Shown here: one piece after another, positions 37,534 to 47,233 of the stretch
How positions within the stretch are numbered: position 1 is the stretch's first letter
Layout of the letters: every line of letters starts with the position of its first letter
Assembly: GCF_008064665.1 (NCBI RefSeq)
Contig: NZ_VRZA01000001.1
Span: forward strand, 62,001 to 126,000
Source of the DNA: Parahaliea maris
Lineage (GTDB): Bacteria; Pseudomonadota; Gammaproteobacteria; Pseudomonadales; Halieaceae
Length of the DNA: 64,000 nucleotides
Direction of reading: 5' to 3'
Position numbers and translations under genes: made by a program
The notes under the pieces: model-generated
Seen by the model: the letters and a program-made list of their open reading frames with translations, nothing else
The model's database searches: none
Told to the model about the DNA's origin: nothing

Positions 37534-38442
37534 TTAACCCCGTGGATGGTGCTGTGCATGCAGCTCCTGCATGCGCGCCCTGGCCACATGAGTATAGATC
37601 TGGGTGGTGGTCAGATCACTGTGCCCCAGCAACATCTGCACCACCCGCAGATCGGCACCGTGATTGAGCAGATGGGTGGCAAAGGCGTGCCGCAGCGTGT
37701 GCGGGGACAACGGCTTGTTGATCCCCGCACGCCGGGCGTAGAGTTTAATACGATACCAGAAGGCCTGGCGAGTCATGGCGGCACCACGACGGCTGGGAAA
37801 CACCGTTTCCGTGGGATTGCCGCGGATCAGGTCGGCCCTCGGCCCCTGCAGGAAGCGCTGCAGCCACAACTGCGCCTCCTCCCCCATCGGCACCAGGCGC
37901 TCCTTGCTGCCTTTGCCAAACACCCGCAGCACCCCCTGGTTGAGGCTGACCTGGGACAGTTGCAGGCCCACCAGTTCGCTGACCCGCAGTCCGCAGGCAT
38001 AGAGCACCTCCAGCATGGTGCGATCGCGGTATTCAATGGGGTCGTCGAGCACCGGCTCGGCCAGCAGGCGCTCCACGTCCGCCTCCGACAGCGACTTGGG
38101 CAACGGCCTGCCGAGTTTGGGGCTGTCGATATCGAGGGTCGGATCTACCTGCAGACGCCCCTCGCGGATGTTATAGGCGTAAAAGCCCCGCACGCAGGAC
38201 AGGAAACGGGCGCTGGAGCGGGGGGAGACACCTTCCTGCAACCGTACCCCGAGGTAGCGCTGGATATCGGCCGCCGAGGCCCGGAGTAAGCCACCGACCT
38301 GCTGCTGATGCAGCCACTCGCCGAACTGGCGCAGATCGCGACGGTAGGAGCCGAGGGTATTCTCGCTCAGCCCCCGCTCCATCCACAGGGCGTCGAGGTA
38401 GCGGTCGATATCGGGCTGATGTGGGGTTTGATTGGCGGTCAC
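37534..38442 (-). CDS. xerD: Tyrosine recombinase XerD
   Basis: Works with XerC at dif to resolve chromosome dimers. 302 residues: N-terminal core-binding domain (about 8-95), catalytic domain with Arg in YACGLRVSELVGL, Lys in GKGSKER, HxLR in SPHTLRHAFATHLLN, and LLGHSDLTTTQIYTHV carrying the late His and the Tyr nucleophile. All catalytic residues are present. Followed on the same strand by dsbC. GTG at 38442 is the assumed start with little ribosome-site support. Length and context mark it as the housekeeping enzyme and not an island integrase. Confidence 0.96.
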   Translation of the reverse strand: MTANQTPHQPDIDRYLDALWMERGLSENTLGSYRRDLRQFGEWLHQQQVGGLLRASAADIQRYLGVRLQEGVSPRSSARFLSCVRGFYAYNIREGRLQVDPTLDIDSPKLGRPLPKSLSEADVERLLAEPVLDDPIEYRDRTMLEVLYACGLRVSELVGLQLSQVSLNQGVLRVFGKGSKERLVPMGEEAQLWLQRFLQGPRADLIRGNPTETVFPSRRGAAMTRQAFWYRIKLYARRAGINKPLSPHTLRHAFATHLLNHGADLRVVQMLLGHSDLTTTQIYTHVARARMQELHAQHHPRG

Positions 38443-38474
38443 CCGGTGAGCGTAACACGCGCGGCTATGAGCCG

Positions 38475-38507
38475 GAAAAAGAAAAGGGCCGCCGTCATGG
38501 CGACCCT
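38475..38507 (-). terminator. Intrinsic terminator after the PhoX-like gene
   Basis: On the minus strand AGGGTCGCC-ATGAC-GGCGGCCCT forms a 9-bp stem with one G-U pair, followed by TTTTCTTTTT. It lies just past the PhoX-like stop and upstream of xerD. Confidence 0.85.
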
Positions 38508-38530
38508 TGATTCGACAGGAATACTACTTA

Positions 38531-40084
38531 TTAGTATGCGGTGTTTTCCAGTTCGCTGACGAATTCAGCATCGTCGGTTGTGCAGGTACGGAAGATAGCA
38601 CCCTCGTTGTTCACGCTGACCTCATTGTAGCGGCCGTCTTCGCAGGTCGGAGGTACAACGCCACTGATATCAAATTTCCACAGAGCATCACCAGTACCGT
38701 CAGTGCTGCCGGTAGTGTCAGGGTGTTGAACTGCAGCGACGAATTCAGTCGGCTTGGCCGGATTGAAGACCATACCGGTGGCCTCGGCACCATCCACCTG
38801 AATGCTCAGGAAGTGGTCCACAGATTCAGCCACACCATCACCATCCGCATCCCGCACGAACCAGATGTCGCCACCCACGCTGCCACCATTGGGGGCATCT
38901 TCGATGATGTAGATGTTACCCAGACCATCTTGCGCGAGATTGTCCGGCGAGTTGATCACACCGGTGGTCGGCAGGAAGCCAACGTTTTTGGGCGTATCAG
39001 ATTCACTGGCGAAAACACGGACGGTGGCTACATTCTTGTTGTTCGGGTCCATCTCAACGGAGTAAACCGCGCTCTCGGAGGTAGCGGTGAAGTATAGAAC
39101 TTCGTTGCCGTTGGCGAGAGTGCCGATTTCGGTGTCTTCGGGGCGGCCAAAGGGTGTAGCACCGGCCTGGTCTGCAGCGATTCGGCCAGCACGGAACTCA
39201 CCTTCGAAGCCTTCGGGGGCTACATTATCAAACGGGTTCTGTGTAACGCCGTTGGTCAGCTTCCCATTGGTGTTGGAAATTTTTCTCCAGTGCGCCTTAC
39301 CAGTCCGCACAGTTCCCGCATTTTCATCCTGGTTCCAGTTCTTGCTGGGATCACCGTCGAAAGCTTTGACGTCGAGAACGTAAGTGGCCCCATTATTGAA
39401 ATGCTCGTCTTGTGCTACGAACTTGTAGATGGATCCAGAATGGTTTTCGTCCACATAGTACACCACATTGGTATTTACTACGCCGAAACTAATACCTTCT
39501 TGCGAGGTGTTGGCAAAAGACTCTTTCTCTACGATTTCTATGTCAGCCGGATTCGCATAAGGGTTCAGGACTTCAATCACGCGGCCCTGTCCAGACCATT
39601 CTTCACCGAGGATAACCGTACCGTAAGGGGTGAAGCGTGCAGGGTCGAAGGCGCCGAAATCGGTCGGTTGCGTGCCATTGTTCCAGACGCCAGTGGAGTC
39701 ACCGTGGAACAGGACTTCATTGAAATCCTCAGCGATATTGTATCGGGATACGCCGGCACCGTGGCTGGTTTCGTGGGGGATGAATATGTACTCACCAGTG
39801 GGGTCGTAAGCCACCATGTCCCACATGGAGGCGCCAGTGCCCAGACCGGGTGCGCGAACCACAGATTGTTCGGCGTCCGCTTCAATTTCCTTCATGCTGG
39901 TCAGGTTGACCTGCGAAATACCAGCAGGGGCCTGCCAGGGAGAGTTCTTTTCGTTGACGTGGTCCGGAGTGGCAACGGCAGAGGACTGGGTCAGCGGGGT
40001 GAAGAACGGCTGGGTGCCGGCAGTCGCGTAAGTTGAGGCAATCGCCAACAGACCGGCGGCCAGGGCGGTTTTACGATGGTTCAT
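38531..40084 (-). CDS. PhoX-like (DUF839) exported protein
   Basis: 517 residues with a Sec-type signal peptide (cut after ATA near 23); there is no twin-arginine, unlike classical Tat-exported PhoX phosphatases. The mature part is a beta-propeller-type DUF839 protein: TGEYIFIPHETSHGAG, GTVILGEEWSGQGRVIEV (the PhoX metal-Glu region), GRPEDTEIG and SPDNLAQDGLGNIYIIED. Those acidic positions would bind calcium/iron as in PhoX, but phosphatase action is not certain. GGAGAA precedes the ATG. The gene looks more A/T-rich than its neighbours. Downstream of the di-haem gene, probably co-transcribed; its own terminator follows. Confidence 0.8.
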   Translation of the reverse strand: MNHRKTALAAGLLAIASTYATAGTQPFFTPLTQSSAVATPDHVNEKNSPWQAPAGISQVNLTSMKEIEADAEQSVVRAPGLGTGASMWDMVAYDPTGEYIFIPHETSHGAGVSRYNIAEDFNEVLFHGDSTGVWNNGTQPTDFGAFDPARFTPYGTVILGEEWSGQGRVIEVLNPYANPADIEIVEKESFANTSQEGISFGVVNTNVVYYVDENHSGSIYKFVAQDEHFNNGATYVLDVKAFDGDPSKNWNQDENAGTVRTGKAHWRKISNTNGKLTNGVTQNPFDNVAPEGFEGEFRAGRIAADQAGATPFGRPEDTEIGTLANGNEVLYFTATSESAVYSVEMDPNNKNVATVRVFASESDTPKNVGFLPTTGVINSPDNLAQDGLGNIYIIEDAPNGGSVGGDIWFVRDADGDGVAESVDHFLSIQVDGAEATGMVFNPAKPTEFVAAVQHPDTTGSTDGTGDALWKFDISGVVPPTCEDGRYNEVSVNNEGAIFRTCTTDDAEFVSELENTAY

Positions 40085-40204
40085 CAAAAATTCTCCATGT
40101 GATGGCGGGGCTCACCTGTGTTCAGGCAATGCCCCTGTCAATGCAGCAGCTTTGGAATGCCTGCGCTGCAGGCGAGGGAAATTATCCAGTTGGACTGTGA
40201 CAGA

Positions 40205-41938
40205 TCAGTGAGCATCCTGTGACACTGCGATAACAGTTTTGCTACGCCCCTCGCCCGAAGCATTGGCCGCCTGCCAATCGAGGCGAATGTCCCAGTCGAA
40301 TATCCGAGTTTCCTCCAGCGTGGGGGAGTCCACGTTACTGACTGCGTCATAGACATTCATGGGTGGGTGCCAGGTGGCATCTCTCCCGAAAAGGAAGCTC
40401 TGCTCATCGACAATCACCCGATAAGCCTTGTTGAGCTGCAGGGCCCGGACCGCCGAGGGAACGATAAGGTCGTAGACATCGAGCCCGGCCACCTTGTCGG
40501 CATCCACCTTGCCGTTTTCATCGAAGAACCGCTGCAGGACTTCCGGATTACTGCGAAACTCGTCGCCACCACCAGCGCGGCGAAAATAGGTGAGAAACTC
40601 GCCCTCGAACTCCCCCACGTTGGGCGCATCGGGCATACCCTTCAGGTTGATATATCCCCAGCCAGCGGCACCGTCGATCTTGCGGGCGAAACTGAAGGTT
40701 TTATCGATGGTTGAGCCGATGGAGCTGTGACAGCCCATGCAAAAGGTGTTCTCCTCGTGGGTCGCCACGCGCAATTTGCCTTCGCGGTTTTCGATAAAGC
40801 CCTGTATGGACCAGCCGGAACCATTGTCGAGCCCCCAGTCTCCCAGACGGGTATAGCCCGGCAGGAAACCCGCTTCCTTCTCAAAAGCCTCTTCCTCGTA
40901 GTAGCGCGCCAGGGTCGGCTTGTTGTAAGCCTGCCACTTCTTCATGTAGCGAACTTCTTTCATGCGCCGGGAGACACCAATGCGCCCTTCGTCATCCATG
41001 CCGAGATAGCGCACGGTATGCAGGAACTCGGTGCCCTTCGGGTAGAGAAAGGGCTCCAGGTACTGCTCCCGGGCAGCACCGACGTAGCGACTCACGTCTG
41101 TGATTTCGGTAATTACCGCGAGTGCTCCGTCACCATTGAGGTCGACACCCAGTTCACGCTCATCCAGTGGTGCAGTGGTAATGCTGCCCAGCTCCTTGAT
41201 GTTGGCCTCGAGGATCGCCAGGTTGGCCTGGTACACGGCCCGGGAGGGCTCGCCTTTTGCATCTTCCCGGTAGATCGCAGGCAGGCGAATCATCACGTCG
41301 TCGGTGGAGCCGTTGGTGGGCCAGAAGGTACTGGGGAAGGGCTTGTAGTTGAAGGCCACCCAGCCACTGCCGTCTCTGGCAATACCCTGCTCGTCAAAAG
41401 CATCGGCACGCTCTTCGAGATTTTCCAGGTCCGGTATCCAGCCCTTGAACCCGGCCGCTTGCAGACGTGGCTGCAGGTCGCTGTAGTTGTCATCGTCTAC
41501 CCAGTCGAGAATTTCCCGATCGGATATACCCGCTACCCGCTGCGCCCGGTCGCGAAACAGGTTGGCCCAGTGATTGGTCTGGCCGAGGTCGCTGAAACTG
41601 TAGGCCTCCTGCAGGTCGCGATCATTCATGACGTTCTCGCGACCCGGGAGGGCATCCTGGTGGCAGACATAGCAGGGGTTGTGTTTGCCTTCGGTCCGGG
41701 TGTAACACTGGGGCGGAATGATCGCTTCCCGGTTGTACATGGCTGCCACGGGATGCTGGTCCGGTTTCGGCGGGCGGACGCCGGTTTCCTCGCGCAGTTT
41801 CTCCATCGTGCCCTGCTGGGCAAACCAGGCCTCGGGCAGGTTCTCCTCGGCGTCAACCGCACGGGCGGCAGTGGCAAGTCCAGATGCGAGTCCGGTGGTA
41901 AGCAGTAGAGCGATGAGCTTTGCGCTGGGGCGTTTCAC
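40205..41938 (-). CDS. Exported protein with two CxxCH haem sites
   Basis: 577 residues, no named family. Signal peptide about 1-26 (cut after ARA). Two c-type haem sites: CYVCH near 92-96 and CMGCH in the second half (about 398-402), far apart, so it is a di-haem protein with a large intervening domain. Met or His sixth ligands cannot be assigned. ATG-like GTG at 41938 has AGGAGA upstream. It precedes the PhoX-like gene by 120 nt on the same strand; a joint periplasmic oxidation or phosphorus role is speculation. Haem attachment would need the Ccm system, which lies outside the window. Confidence 0.8.
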   Translation of the reverse strand: MKRPSAKLIALLLTTGLASGLATAARAVDAEENLPEAWFAQQGTMEKLREETGVRPPKPDQHPVAAMYNREAIIPPQCYTRTEGKHNPCYVCHQDALPGRENVMNDRDLQEAYSFSDLGQTNHWANLFRDRAQRVAGISDREILDWVDDDNYSDLQPRLQAAGFKGWIPDLENLEERADAFDEQGIARDGSGWVAFNYKPFPSTFWPTNGSTDDVMIRLPAIYREDAKGEPSRAVYQANLAILEANIKELGSITTAPLDERELGVDLNGDGALAVITEITDVSRYVGAAREQYLEPFLYPKGTEFLHTVRYLGMDDEGRIGVSRRMKEVRYMKKWQAYNKPTLARYYEEEAFEKEAGFLPGYTRLGDWGLDNGSGWSIQGFIENREGKLRVATHEENTFCMGCHSSIGSTIDKTFSFARKIDGAAGWGYINLKGMPDAPNVGEFEGEFLTYFRRAGGGDEFRSNPEVLQRFFDENGKVDADKVAGLDVYDLIVPSAVRALQLNKAYRVIVDEQSFLFGRDATWHPPMNVYDAVSNVDSPTLEETRIFDWDIRLDWQAANASGEGRSKTVIAVSQDAH

Positions 41939-42009
41939 GTACCTGTCTCCTGTGTGGCTGAGGCAGCGATAGTACGTCCCAAATATGTCGTTACTGTGAC
42001 GCGCGGATG

Positions 42010-43230
42010 TCAGCCTCTCATTTCCCTCTCGGCAGCGAGGTAGACTACCCGTCGGTTGGCGCCCGCCGGCGCAGGAATAAATGCCGGATGGACTGCATCC
42101 AGCCAGACTTCACGCTCCACCAGGGACTGCAGGCGGTGCTGCAGCTCGCCAGGCAGGCGAGGCTCCGCACTACCCTGCAGCTGGCAGACCAGGTCCACTT
42201 GCAGGCCCGAGTCGGTGTAATGCAAGCGGGTTCGCACGCTGTCCACCTGTAGGGACAGATCGGCGCACAGTCCGCGGAAGGTCTGCAGTACCTCCGCCCG
42301 ACCGGGCCAGGGCAAGGGCTCCAGGTGCCCGTCCTGCAGCCCCTGGGGGTCTATATGGACGGAGATATCCCGGACCATGTCGCAGTGGCCGCGCACACAG
42401 TCCGCAGCGGCGGCGCCAATCTGGTGTCCCTCGGACACACTGCAGGTGGCATCAACTTCCACATGGCATTCCAACAGGTACGACCGTCCCACACGGCGGC
42501 CTCTCAGCTCATGGCAGCCCAGCACCCCGGGCACCGAGCGCAGGCTGTTGATCACCCTCGCCCGCTCTTCGTCGGGCAGGTTGGCCTCCATCAACTCGCT
42601 GACTGCGTCCACCAGGAACCCCAGTGCCACGCGCAGAACCATACCGGCGATGAACAGGGCCATCAGCGGATCCAGCCAGTACCAGCCGGAACTGACCGCC
42701 AGCAACCCGGCCACCACCAGCAGCGAGGTGTAGACATCCGTGCGGCTGTGCTGGGCATTGGCAATCAGTAGCTGTGACTCGAGACGCCGTCCAACCGCGA
42801 GGCTGACGTGGTAATAGGCTTCTTTAACCAGCAGGCAAACCACGGCCAGGCCAATGGTCAGCAGGCCCGGTGCCACCGGCTCAGCTCCTCGCCACAACGT
42901 CAGCGCACTCTGCCCGGCAAGGCCAAGGGCAAAACCCAGCAACAAGAGTCCGATGAACAGGACCCCGAGGGTCTCGGCACGTTGGAAACCGTAGGCGAAG
43001 CGCTCGCTGGGCGCGCGCTGCGACAGATTGTGCGCCACCACCACCACCAGATCCGAGGCTGCATCGGAGAGAGAGTGCAAGCCGTCTGCGACCAGTGCCG
43101 ACGAATGGCCCAACAGACCGGCAAGCAGTTTCAGCAGACCTATCAGGGTGTCCAGCGCAGCGCCCACGAGGGTCACCCTTGCGCCCTCATCGGCACAGGA
43201 AAACAGTTTTAGATGGCGCAACAGGGACAC
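42010..43230 (-). CDS. Cation diffusion facilitator family transporter
   Basis: Inner-membrane metal/proton antiporter of the CDF family, 406 residues. Six helices; the transport site is seen as HxxxD in TM2 (GLHSLSDAASD) and HxxxD in TM5 (AQHSRTDVYTS). A cytosolic domain follows (about 220-300), with an extra C-terminal domain of about 100 residues that has a repeat-like look. The TM2 His hints at Zn2+/Cd2+ or Mn2+/Fe2+ handling but does not settle the metal. GTG at 43230 is preferred (GGAG 6 nt upstream) over the longer frame to 43275. Confidence 0.9.
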   Translation of the reverse strand: MSLLRHLKLFSCADEGARVTLVGAALDTLIGLLKLLAGLLGHSSALVADGLHSLSDAASDLVVVVAHNLSQRAPSERFAYGFQRAETLGVLFIGLLLLGFALGLAGQSALTLWRGAEPVAPGLLTIGLAVVCLLVKEAYYHVSLAVGRRLESQLLIANAQHSRTDVYTSLLVVAGLLAVSSGWYWLDPLMALFIAGMVLRVALGFLVDAVSELMEANLPDEERARVINSLRSVPGVLGCHELRGRRVGRSYLLECHVEVDATCSVSEGHQIGAAAADCVRGHCDMVRDISVHIDPQGLQDGHLEPLPWPGRAEVLQTFRGLCADLSLQVDSVRTRLHYTDSGLQVDLVCQLQGSAEPRLPGELQHRLQSLVEREVWLDAVHPAFIPAPAGANRRVVYLAAEREMRG

Positions 43231-43353
43231 GGGGCTCTCCGGACACAGACCCGCAACAGGGTGCCCGCAAAGCATTAAGAATTAATGGCTAAAACGTGAC
43301 GCTAGGATGAACAAGCGGTGACTGATGCCGGAGAGAAGAAGCCAGCGTACAAC

Positions 43354-43380
43354 GAAAAAAGCGGCCACTGGGGCCGCTTT
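43354..43380 (-). terminator. Intrinsic terminator after rplS
   Basis: AAAGCGGCC-CCAGT-GGCCGCTTT followed by a T-run on the minus strand, about 20 nt past the rplS stop. It ends the rpsP-rimM-trmD-rplS operon. Confidence 0.93.
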
Positions 43381-43402
43381 GAAAAGGGGAGCTGGAAGAG
43401 GC

Positions 43403-43759
43403 TTAGTTGGCCAGCTTTTCCTTGATGCGAGCAGCCTTGCCGCTCAGCTCGCGCAGGTAGTACAGCTTGGCCTGACGTACGTCGCCGCGACGCTTGACGC
43501 TGATGCTGTCAACCAGCGGGCTGTAGGTCTGGAAAGTACGCTCAACGCCCACACCGTGGGAGATCTTGCGTACAGTGAAAGCAGAGTTCAGGCCGCGGTT
43601 ACGCTTGCCGATCACAACGCCTTCGAAGGCCTGCAGACGCTCGCGGTTGCCTTCCTTTACTTTTACCTGCACAACCACGGTGTCACCCGGGCTGAACTCA
43701 GGCAGTTCTTTTTGCATCTGTTCAGCGTCCAGCTGAGAGATAATCTTGTTGGTGCTCAT
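43403..43759 (-). CDS. rplS: 50S ribosomal protein L19
   Basis: 118-residue L19 of the large subunit, at the 30S-50S interface. Starts [15 protein letters not shown] with AGGAG before the ATG at 43759. The basic [14 protein letters not shown] and [15 protein letters not shown] ends are family signatures. Last gene of the rpsP-rimM-trmD-rplS operon, followed by a clear terminator. The 61 nt between trmD and rplS has no obvious separate promoter. Confidence 0.98.
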   Translation of the reverse strand: MSTNKIISQLDAEQMQKELPEFSPGDTVVVQVKVKEGNRERLQAFEGVVIGKRNRGLNSAFTVRKISHGVGVERTFQTYSPLVDSISVKRRGDVRQAKLYYLRELSGKAARIKEKLAN

Positions 43760-43820
43760 GGTGTGCTCCTGTCGTATCAAACTCGTAGCTTCACAGCTAG
43801 CGATCATTTAAATCAGTGTT

Positions 43821-44585
43821 TCAGTGTTCGTTTGGGGCCGCCCGCTCACTGCGGTATTCGGCCAGTAGTTCCACTTCCTCGGGCGACATCGCCCTGCCTT
43901 CGAGCAGGTCGGGGCGGCGCTCCAGCGTCCGGCCCAGGGCCTGTTTCAGGCGCCAGCGGCGGATCTTCTCGTGATCCCCACTGAGCAATACTTCCGGTAC
44001 CACCCTGCCCTGGTAATCCTCGGGCCGGGTGTAGTGCGGGCAGTCCAGCAAGCCGTTGGCGTAGGAGTCTTCCTCCGCCGAAGCCTCGTGCCCCAGCACT
44101 CCGGGCAGCTGGCGCGTGACCGCATCGATCACCACCATGGCGGCCAGCTCGCCACCTGTTAGTACGTAATCACCGATGGAGAGTTCCTCATCCACCTCGG
44201 TTTCTATCAGGCGCTCATCCACGCCCTCATAGCGACCGGCTACCAGGATCAGCGCGTCTTTCTGCGCCAGCTCCACCGCCCGGGAGTGGTCGAAGCGCCT
44301 GCCCTGGGGCGAGAGGTAGACCACGTGGGCGCTGGCGCCGGTCTCCTGCTCCGCCTGCTCCCTGGCAGCGGCAATGGCCTGCTGCAAGGGATCGATTTTC
44401 ATCAACATGCCCGGGCCACCGCCGTAGGGCCTGTCGTCCACCGTGCGGTGCTTGTCCACGGTGTAGTCGCGCGGGTTGCTGTGGCGCACCGCCACCAGCC
44501 CCTGCTTTACCGCCCTGCCCGTCACTCCGTGTTCGGTCACTGCGGCGAACATTTCCGGGAACAGGCTTACCAGTGCAATATGCAT
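43821..44585 (-). CDS. trmD: tRNA (guanine-N1)-methyltransferase TrmD
   Basis: SAM-dependent enzyme that makes m1G37 in tRNAs with G36, preventing +1 slippage. 254 residues of the SPOUT fold: N-terminal SLFPEMF, the trefoil-knot region [11 protein letters not shown] and [14 protein letters not shown], then [18 protein letters not shown] and the helical C-terminal domain. ATG at 44585 has AGGGCAGGG upstream. Between rimM and rplS in the standard operon. Confidence 0.98.
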   Translation of the reverse strand: MHIALVSLFPEMFAAVTEHGVTGRAVKQGLVAVRHSNPRDYTVDKHRTVDDRPYGGGPGMLMKIDPLQQAIAAAREQAEQETGASAHVVYLSPQGRRFDHSRAVELAQKDALILVAGRYEGVDERLIETEVDEELSIGDYVLTGGELAAMVVIDAVTRQLPGVLGHEASAEEDSYANGLLDCPHYTRPEDYQGRVVPEVLLSGDHEKIRRWRLKQALGRTLERRPDLLEGRAMSPEEVELLAEYRSERAAPNEH

Positions 44586-44626
44586 CGTGCCCTGCCCTTC
44601 TGATGTCCTTTCCTGGCGGCCAGCCC

Positions 44627-45205
44627 CTACTCTTCGAGGAACCAGTCCACCTCCAATCTGCCTGCTTCTAAATCCACCCGGGTCACCACGTCGCCGGGCA
44701 GGTAGGGGATCAGGCGCTCCCTGTCATCAATACTGCCGTCTGAAGCCTTCACCACCAACACATCGTTGGCGCCGGTCTCGATCAGGTAGTCGACCCTGCC
44801 CAGCAGGACCTCTCCCCCGTCAGTACCTTCTTCAGCACCTTTGTTGGTACCTTCTTTGGCAGTACACCAGACCTCAAGACCTTCCAGCTGGTGCCAGTAG
44901 AAGTCACCTTCTTCCAGCGCCGGCAGGCTGTCGGCAGCGACCGCCACCTCCAGACCGCGGAAACTCTCCGCGGCAGTGCGGTCATCAACGCCCCGGATAT
45001 GGGCCACGAGCCCTTTACCCTGGCGCTTGCCGGCGTCGAATTCGATGGGCTCAGTGCCCCCGCGACGCCGCAACACCCAACCCCCGTAATTCAGGAAATT
45101 TTCCTGGGGGTCAGTAAACGAGTGGATCTTCACCCAGCCCTTGATACCGTAGCAGCCGGTTATCTTGCCGACGACCAACAGCTCACTGGTGGCGAGATCA
45201 CCCAT
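44627..45205 (-). CDS. rimM: 16S rRNA processing protein RimM
   Basis: Assembly factor for the 30S head. 192 residues: N-terminal RimM barrel ([20 protein letters not shown], about 10-29), linker, and PRC-barrel domain ending [13 protein letters not shown]. Between them is a loop richer in Lys/Glu/Thr/Gly than usual ([16 protein letters not shown], about 116-131), coded by imperfect repeats. The protein is a little longer than typical for that reason. Lies between rpsP and trmD. Confidence 0.97.
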   Translation of the reverse strand: MGDLATSELLVVGKITGCYGIKGWVKIHSFTDPQENFLNYGGWVLRRRGGTEPIEFDAGKRQGKGLVAHIRGVDDRTAAESFRGLEVAVAADSLPALEEGDFYWHQLEGLEVWCTAKEGTNKGAEEGTDGGEVLLGRVDYLIETGANDVLVVKASDGSIDDRERLIPYLPGDVVTRVDLEAGRLEVDWFLEE

Positions 45206-45218
45206 TCCGACGGCCTTA

Positions 45219-45464
45219 TCAGGCTGCAGCGTTGTCCTTCAGCAGCTTGGCAACGCGCTCGGACAGCTGGGCGCCCTGGCCCTGCCAGTACTCGATGCGG
45301 TCGGTGTCGATGCGCAGACGCTGTTCCTGACCACGGGCGACCGGGTTGAAAAAGCCCACGCGCTCGATGAAGCGGCCGTTGCGAGAGTTGCGGCTGTCAG
45401 CCACGGTCAGGTGGTAGAACGGGCGCTTCTTGGCACCGCCACGAGACAAACGAATAGTTACCAT
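45219..45464 (-). CDS. rpsP: 30S ribosomal protein S16
   Basis: 81-residue S16, starting [19 protein letters not shown]. The ATG at 45464 has AGGAATT upstream; the longer open frame to 45536 would add an unrelated hydrophobic stretch. First gene of the rpsP-rimM-trmD-rplS operon. The 251 nt between it and ffh (same strand, upstream) should hold the operon's promoter; I see no single convincing pair of boxes there. Confidence 0.97.
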   Translation of the reverse strand: MVTIRLSRGGAKKRPFYHLTVADSRNSRNGRFIERVGFFNPVARGQEQRLRIDTDRIEYWQGQGAQLSERVAKLLKDNAAA

Positions 45465-45715
45465 ATTCCGTAAATTCCTGAAAAATAAAGGGAAATTAAG
45501 GCGAACCCGCCAAAATTCCACGGCAAACACCGGCACCGGGGCCGGAAAGGTGGCGTATCATACGGAAATTGGGGCTGTAGTAAAACCCCTTCAGGCAGAA
45601 ATTTTGCAGTGTTTTCGGGGGTTTAGCCGGAAATCGGGCGGGATACCCGGCAGCGGGGGCTGGCGGGCCGGGGCTGGCCGCCCCCGGCAGGGCGAAACCA
45701 GCCTCTCAGGGCCGC

Positions 45716-47119
45716 TTAACGGAAGGGAAAACCACCGCCTCCGCCGGGGGGCATCATACCGCCACCGCCCCCCATGCCGCCCCCCATACCACCAAGGCCG
45801 CGCATCATCTTCTCCATGCCGCCGCCTTTCATCTTCTTCATCATTTTCTGCATCTGCTTGTGCTGCTTCAGCAGGCGATTGAGGTCCTGCACCTGGGTGC
45901 CGGAGCCCTGGGTGATACGGCGCTTGCGGGAACCGGAGATCAGCTCAGGCTTGCGGCGCTCCATGGGGGTCATGGAATTGATCATGGCCTCCATACGGAC
46001 GAACTGTTTCATATCCAGGTTCTGCTGGGCCATCTGCGCCATGTTGCCCATGCCCGGCAGCTTGTCGAGCATGCCGGTAATACCGCCCATATTGTTCATC
46101 TGCTGCAGCTGGTCGCGAAAGTCCTCGAGGTCGAAGCGCTGGCCCTTCTTGACCTTGCGCGCCAGTTTCTCCGCTTTCGCCCGGTCGACCTTCTGCTCCG
46201 CTTCCTCGATCAGCGACAACATGTCGCCCATGCCCAGGATCCGGGAGGCCAGGCGGTCGGGGTGGAAGGGATCCAGGGCAGCGGTTTTTTCGCCCACACC
46301 GAGGAACTTGATGGGCTTGCCGGTCACGGTGCGCACGGACAGGGCGGCACCACCGCGGCTGTCGGCGTCCACCTTGGTCAGGATCACCCCGGTCAGGGGC
46401 AGGGCCTCGCCGAAGGCTTTGGCGGTATTGGCGGCGTCCTGGCCGGTCATGGCGTCGACCACAAACAGGGTCTCCGCCGGGTTGAGCACCTTATTCAGCT
46501 CGGTGATCTCGGCCATCATGGCCTCATCCACCGTGAGGCGGCCGGCGGTATCGACGATCAGCACGTCGGAGAATTTGATTTTGGCGTGGTCCACCGCCGC
46601 GCGGGCAATGTCCACCGGTTTCTGGTCTGGCTGGCTGGGGAAGAAATCCACACCTACCTCGGCGGCCAGGGTCTCCAGCTGCTTGATCGCCGCCGGGCGG
46701 TAGACGTCGGCACTGACCACGGTTACCGACTTCTTGTCGCGCTCTTTCAGCAGCTTGGCCAGCTTGCCCACGGAGGTGGTCTTACCGGCGCCCTGCAGGC
46801 CAGCCATCAGGATCACCGCCGGTGGCTGGACCGCCAGGTTAAGCCCTTCGTTGGCGCTGCCCATGACGGATTCCAGTTCCGCCTGCACGATTTTCAGGAA
46901 GGCCTGCCCCGGGCTCAGGCTCGACATGACCTCCTGACCGAGGGCGCGCTGCTTGACCGACTCCACGAATTGCTTGACCACCGGCAGGGCCACGTCGGCT
47001 TCCAGCAGGGCCATACGCACTTCACGCAGGGTGTCCTGGATATTTTCATCAGTCAGCCGCGCTTTGCCGGTGATATTGCGCAGGCTGTTGGACAGGCGAT
47101 CGGACAAACTCTGGAACAT
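45716..47119 (-). CDS. ffh: Signal recognition particle protein Ffh
   Basis: SRP54 homologue that binds 4.5S RNA and signal sequences and delivers them to FtsY. 467 residues: N domain to about 85, G domain with GLQGAGKTTSVGKL, DTAGRL and TKVDADSRGG, and an M domain with the RNA-binding SGSRKRRITQGSG region. The C-terminus is a long Gly/Met tail (MGGGMGGGGG and PPGGGGGFPFR). ATG at 47119. Head-to-head with a CcsA-like gene, the usual neighbour. Confidence 0.97.
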   Translation of the reverse strand: MFQSLSDRLSNSLRNITGKARLTDENIQDTLREVRMALLEADVALPVVKQFVESVKQRALGQEVMSSLSPGQAFLKIVQAELESVMGSANEGLNLAVQPPAVILMAGLQGAGKTTSVGKLAKLLKERDKKSVTVVSADVYRPAAIKQLETLAAEVGVDFFPSQPDQKPVDIARAAVDHAKIKFSDVLIVDTAGRLTVDEAMMAEITELNKVLNPAETLFVVDAMTGQDAANTAKAFGEALPLTGVILTKVDADSRGGAALSVRTVTGKPIKFLGVGEKTAALDPFHPDRLASRILGMGDMLSLIEEAEQKVDRAKAEKLARKVKKGQRFDLEDFRDQLQQMNNMGGITGMLDKLPGMGNMAQMAQQNLDMKQFVRMEAMINSMTPMERRKPELISGSRKRRITQGSGTQVQDLNRLLKQHKQMQKMMKKMKGGGMEKMMRGLGGMGGGMGGGGGMMPPGGGGGFPFR

Positions 47120-47233
47120 GGACAAAACTCTTGAATGGAAGCTGCCGCGGAGCAGCCAATGCTATTGATTCCGCGGGGACAAATCGGTACAAAGGGCCGA
47201 AGTATACGCCACCCGGGCCCATCCCCCAAACTC

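Noticed and set aside
40188-40204. Candidate CRP site (TGTGACAGATCAGTGA) before the PhoX-like gene
   Set aside because: Only one half matches the consensus and it lies at the end of the upstream gene; too weak to list.
45860-47134. 424-codon frame opposite ffh
   Set aside because: Exact shadow of ffh, with a His/Gly/Gln-rich unnatural composition.
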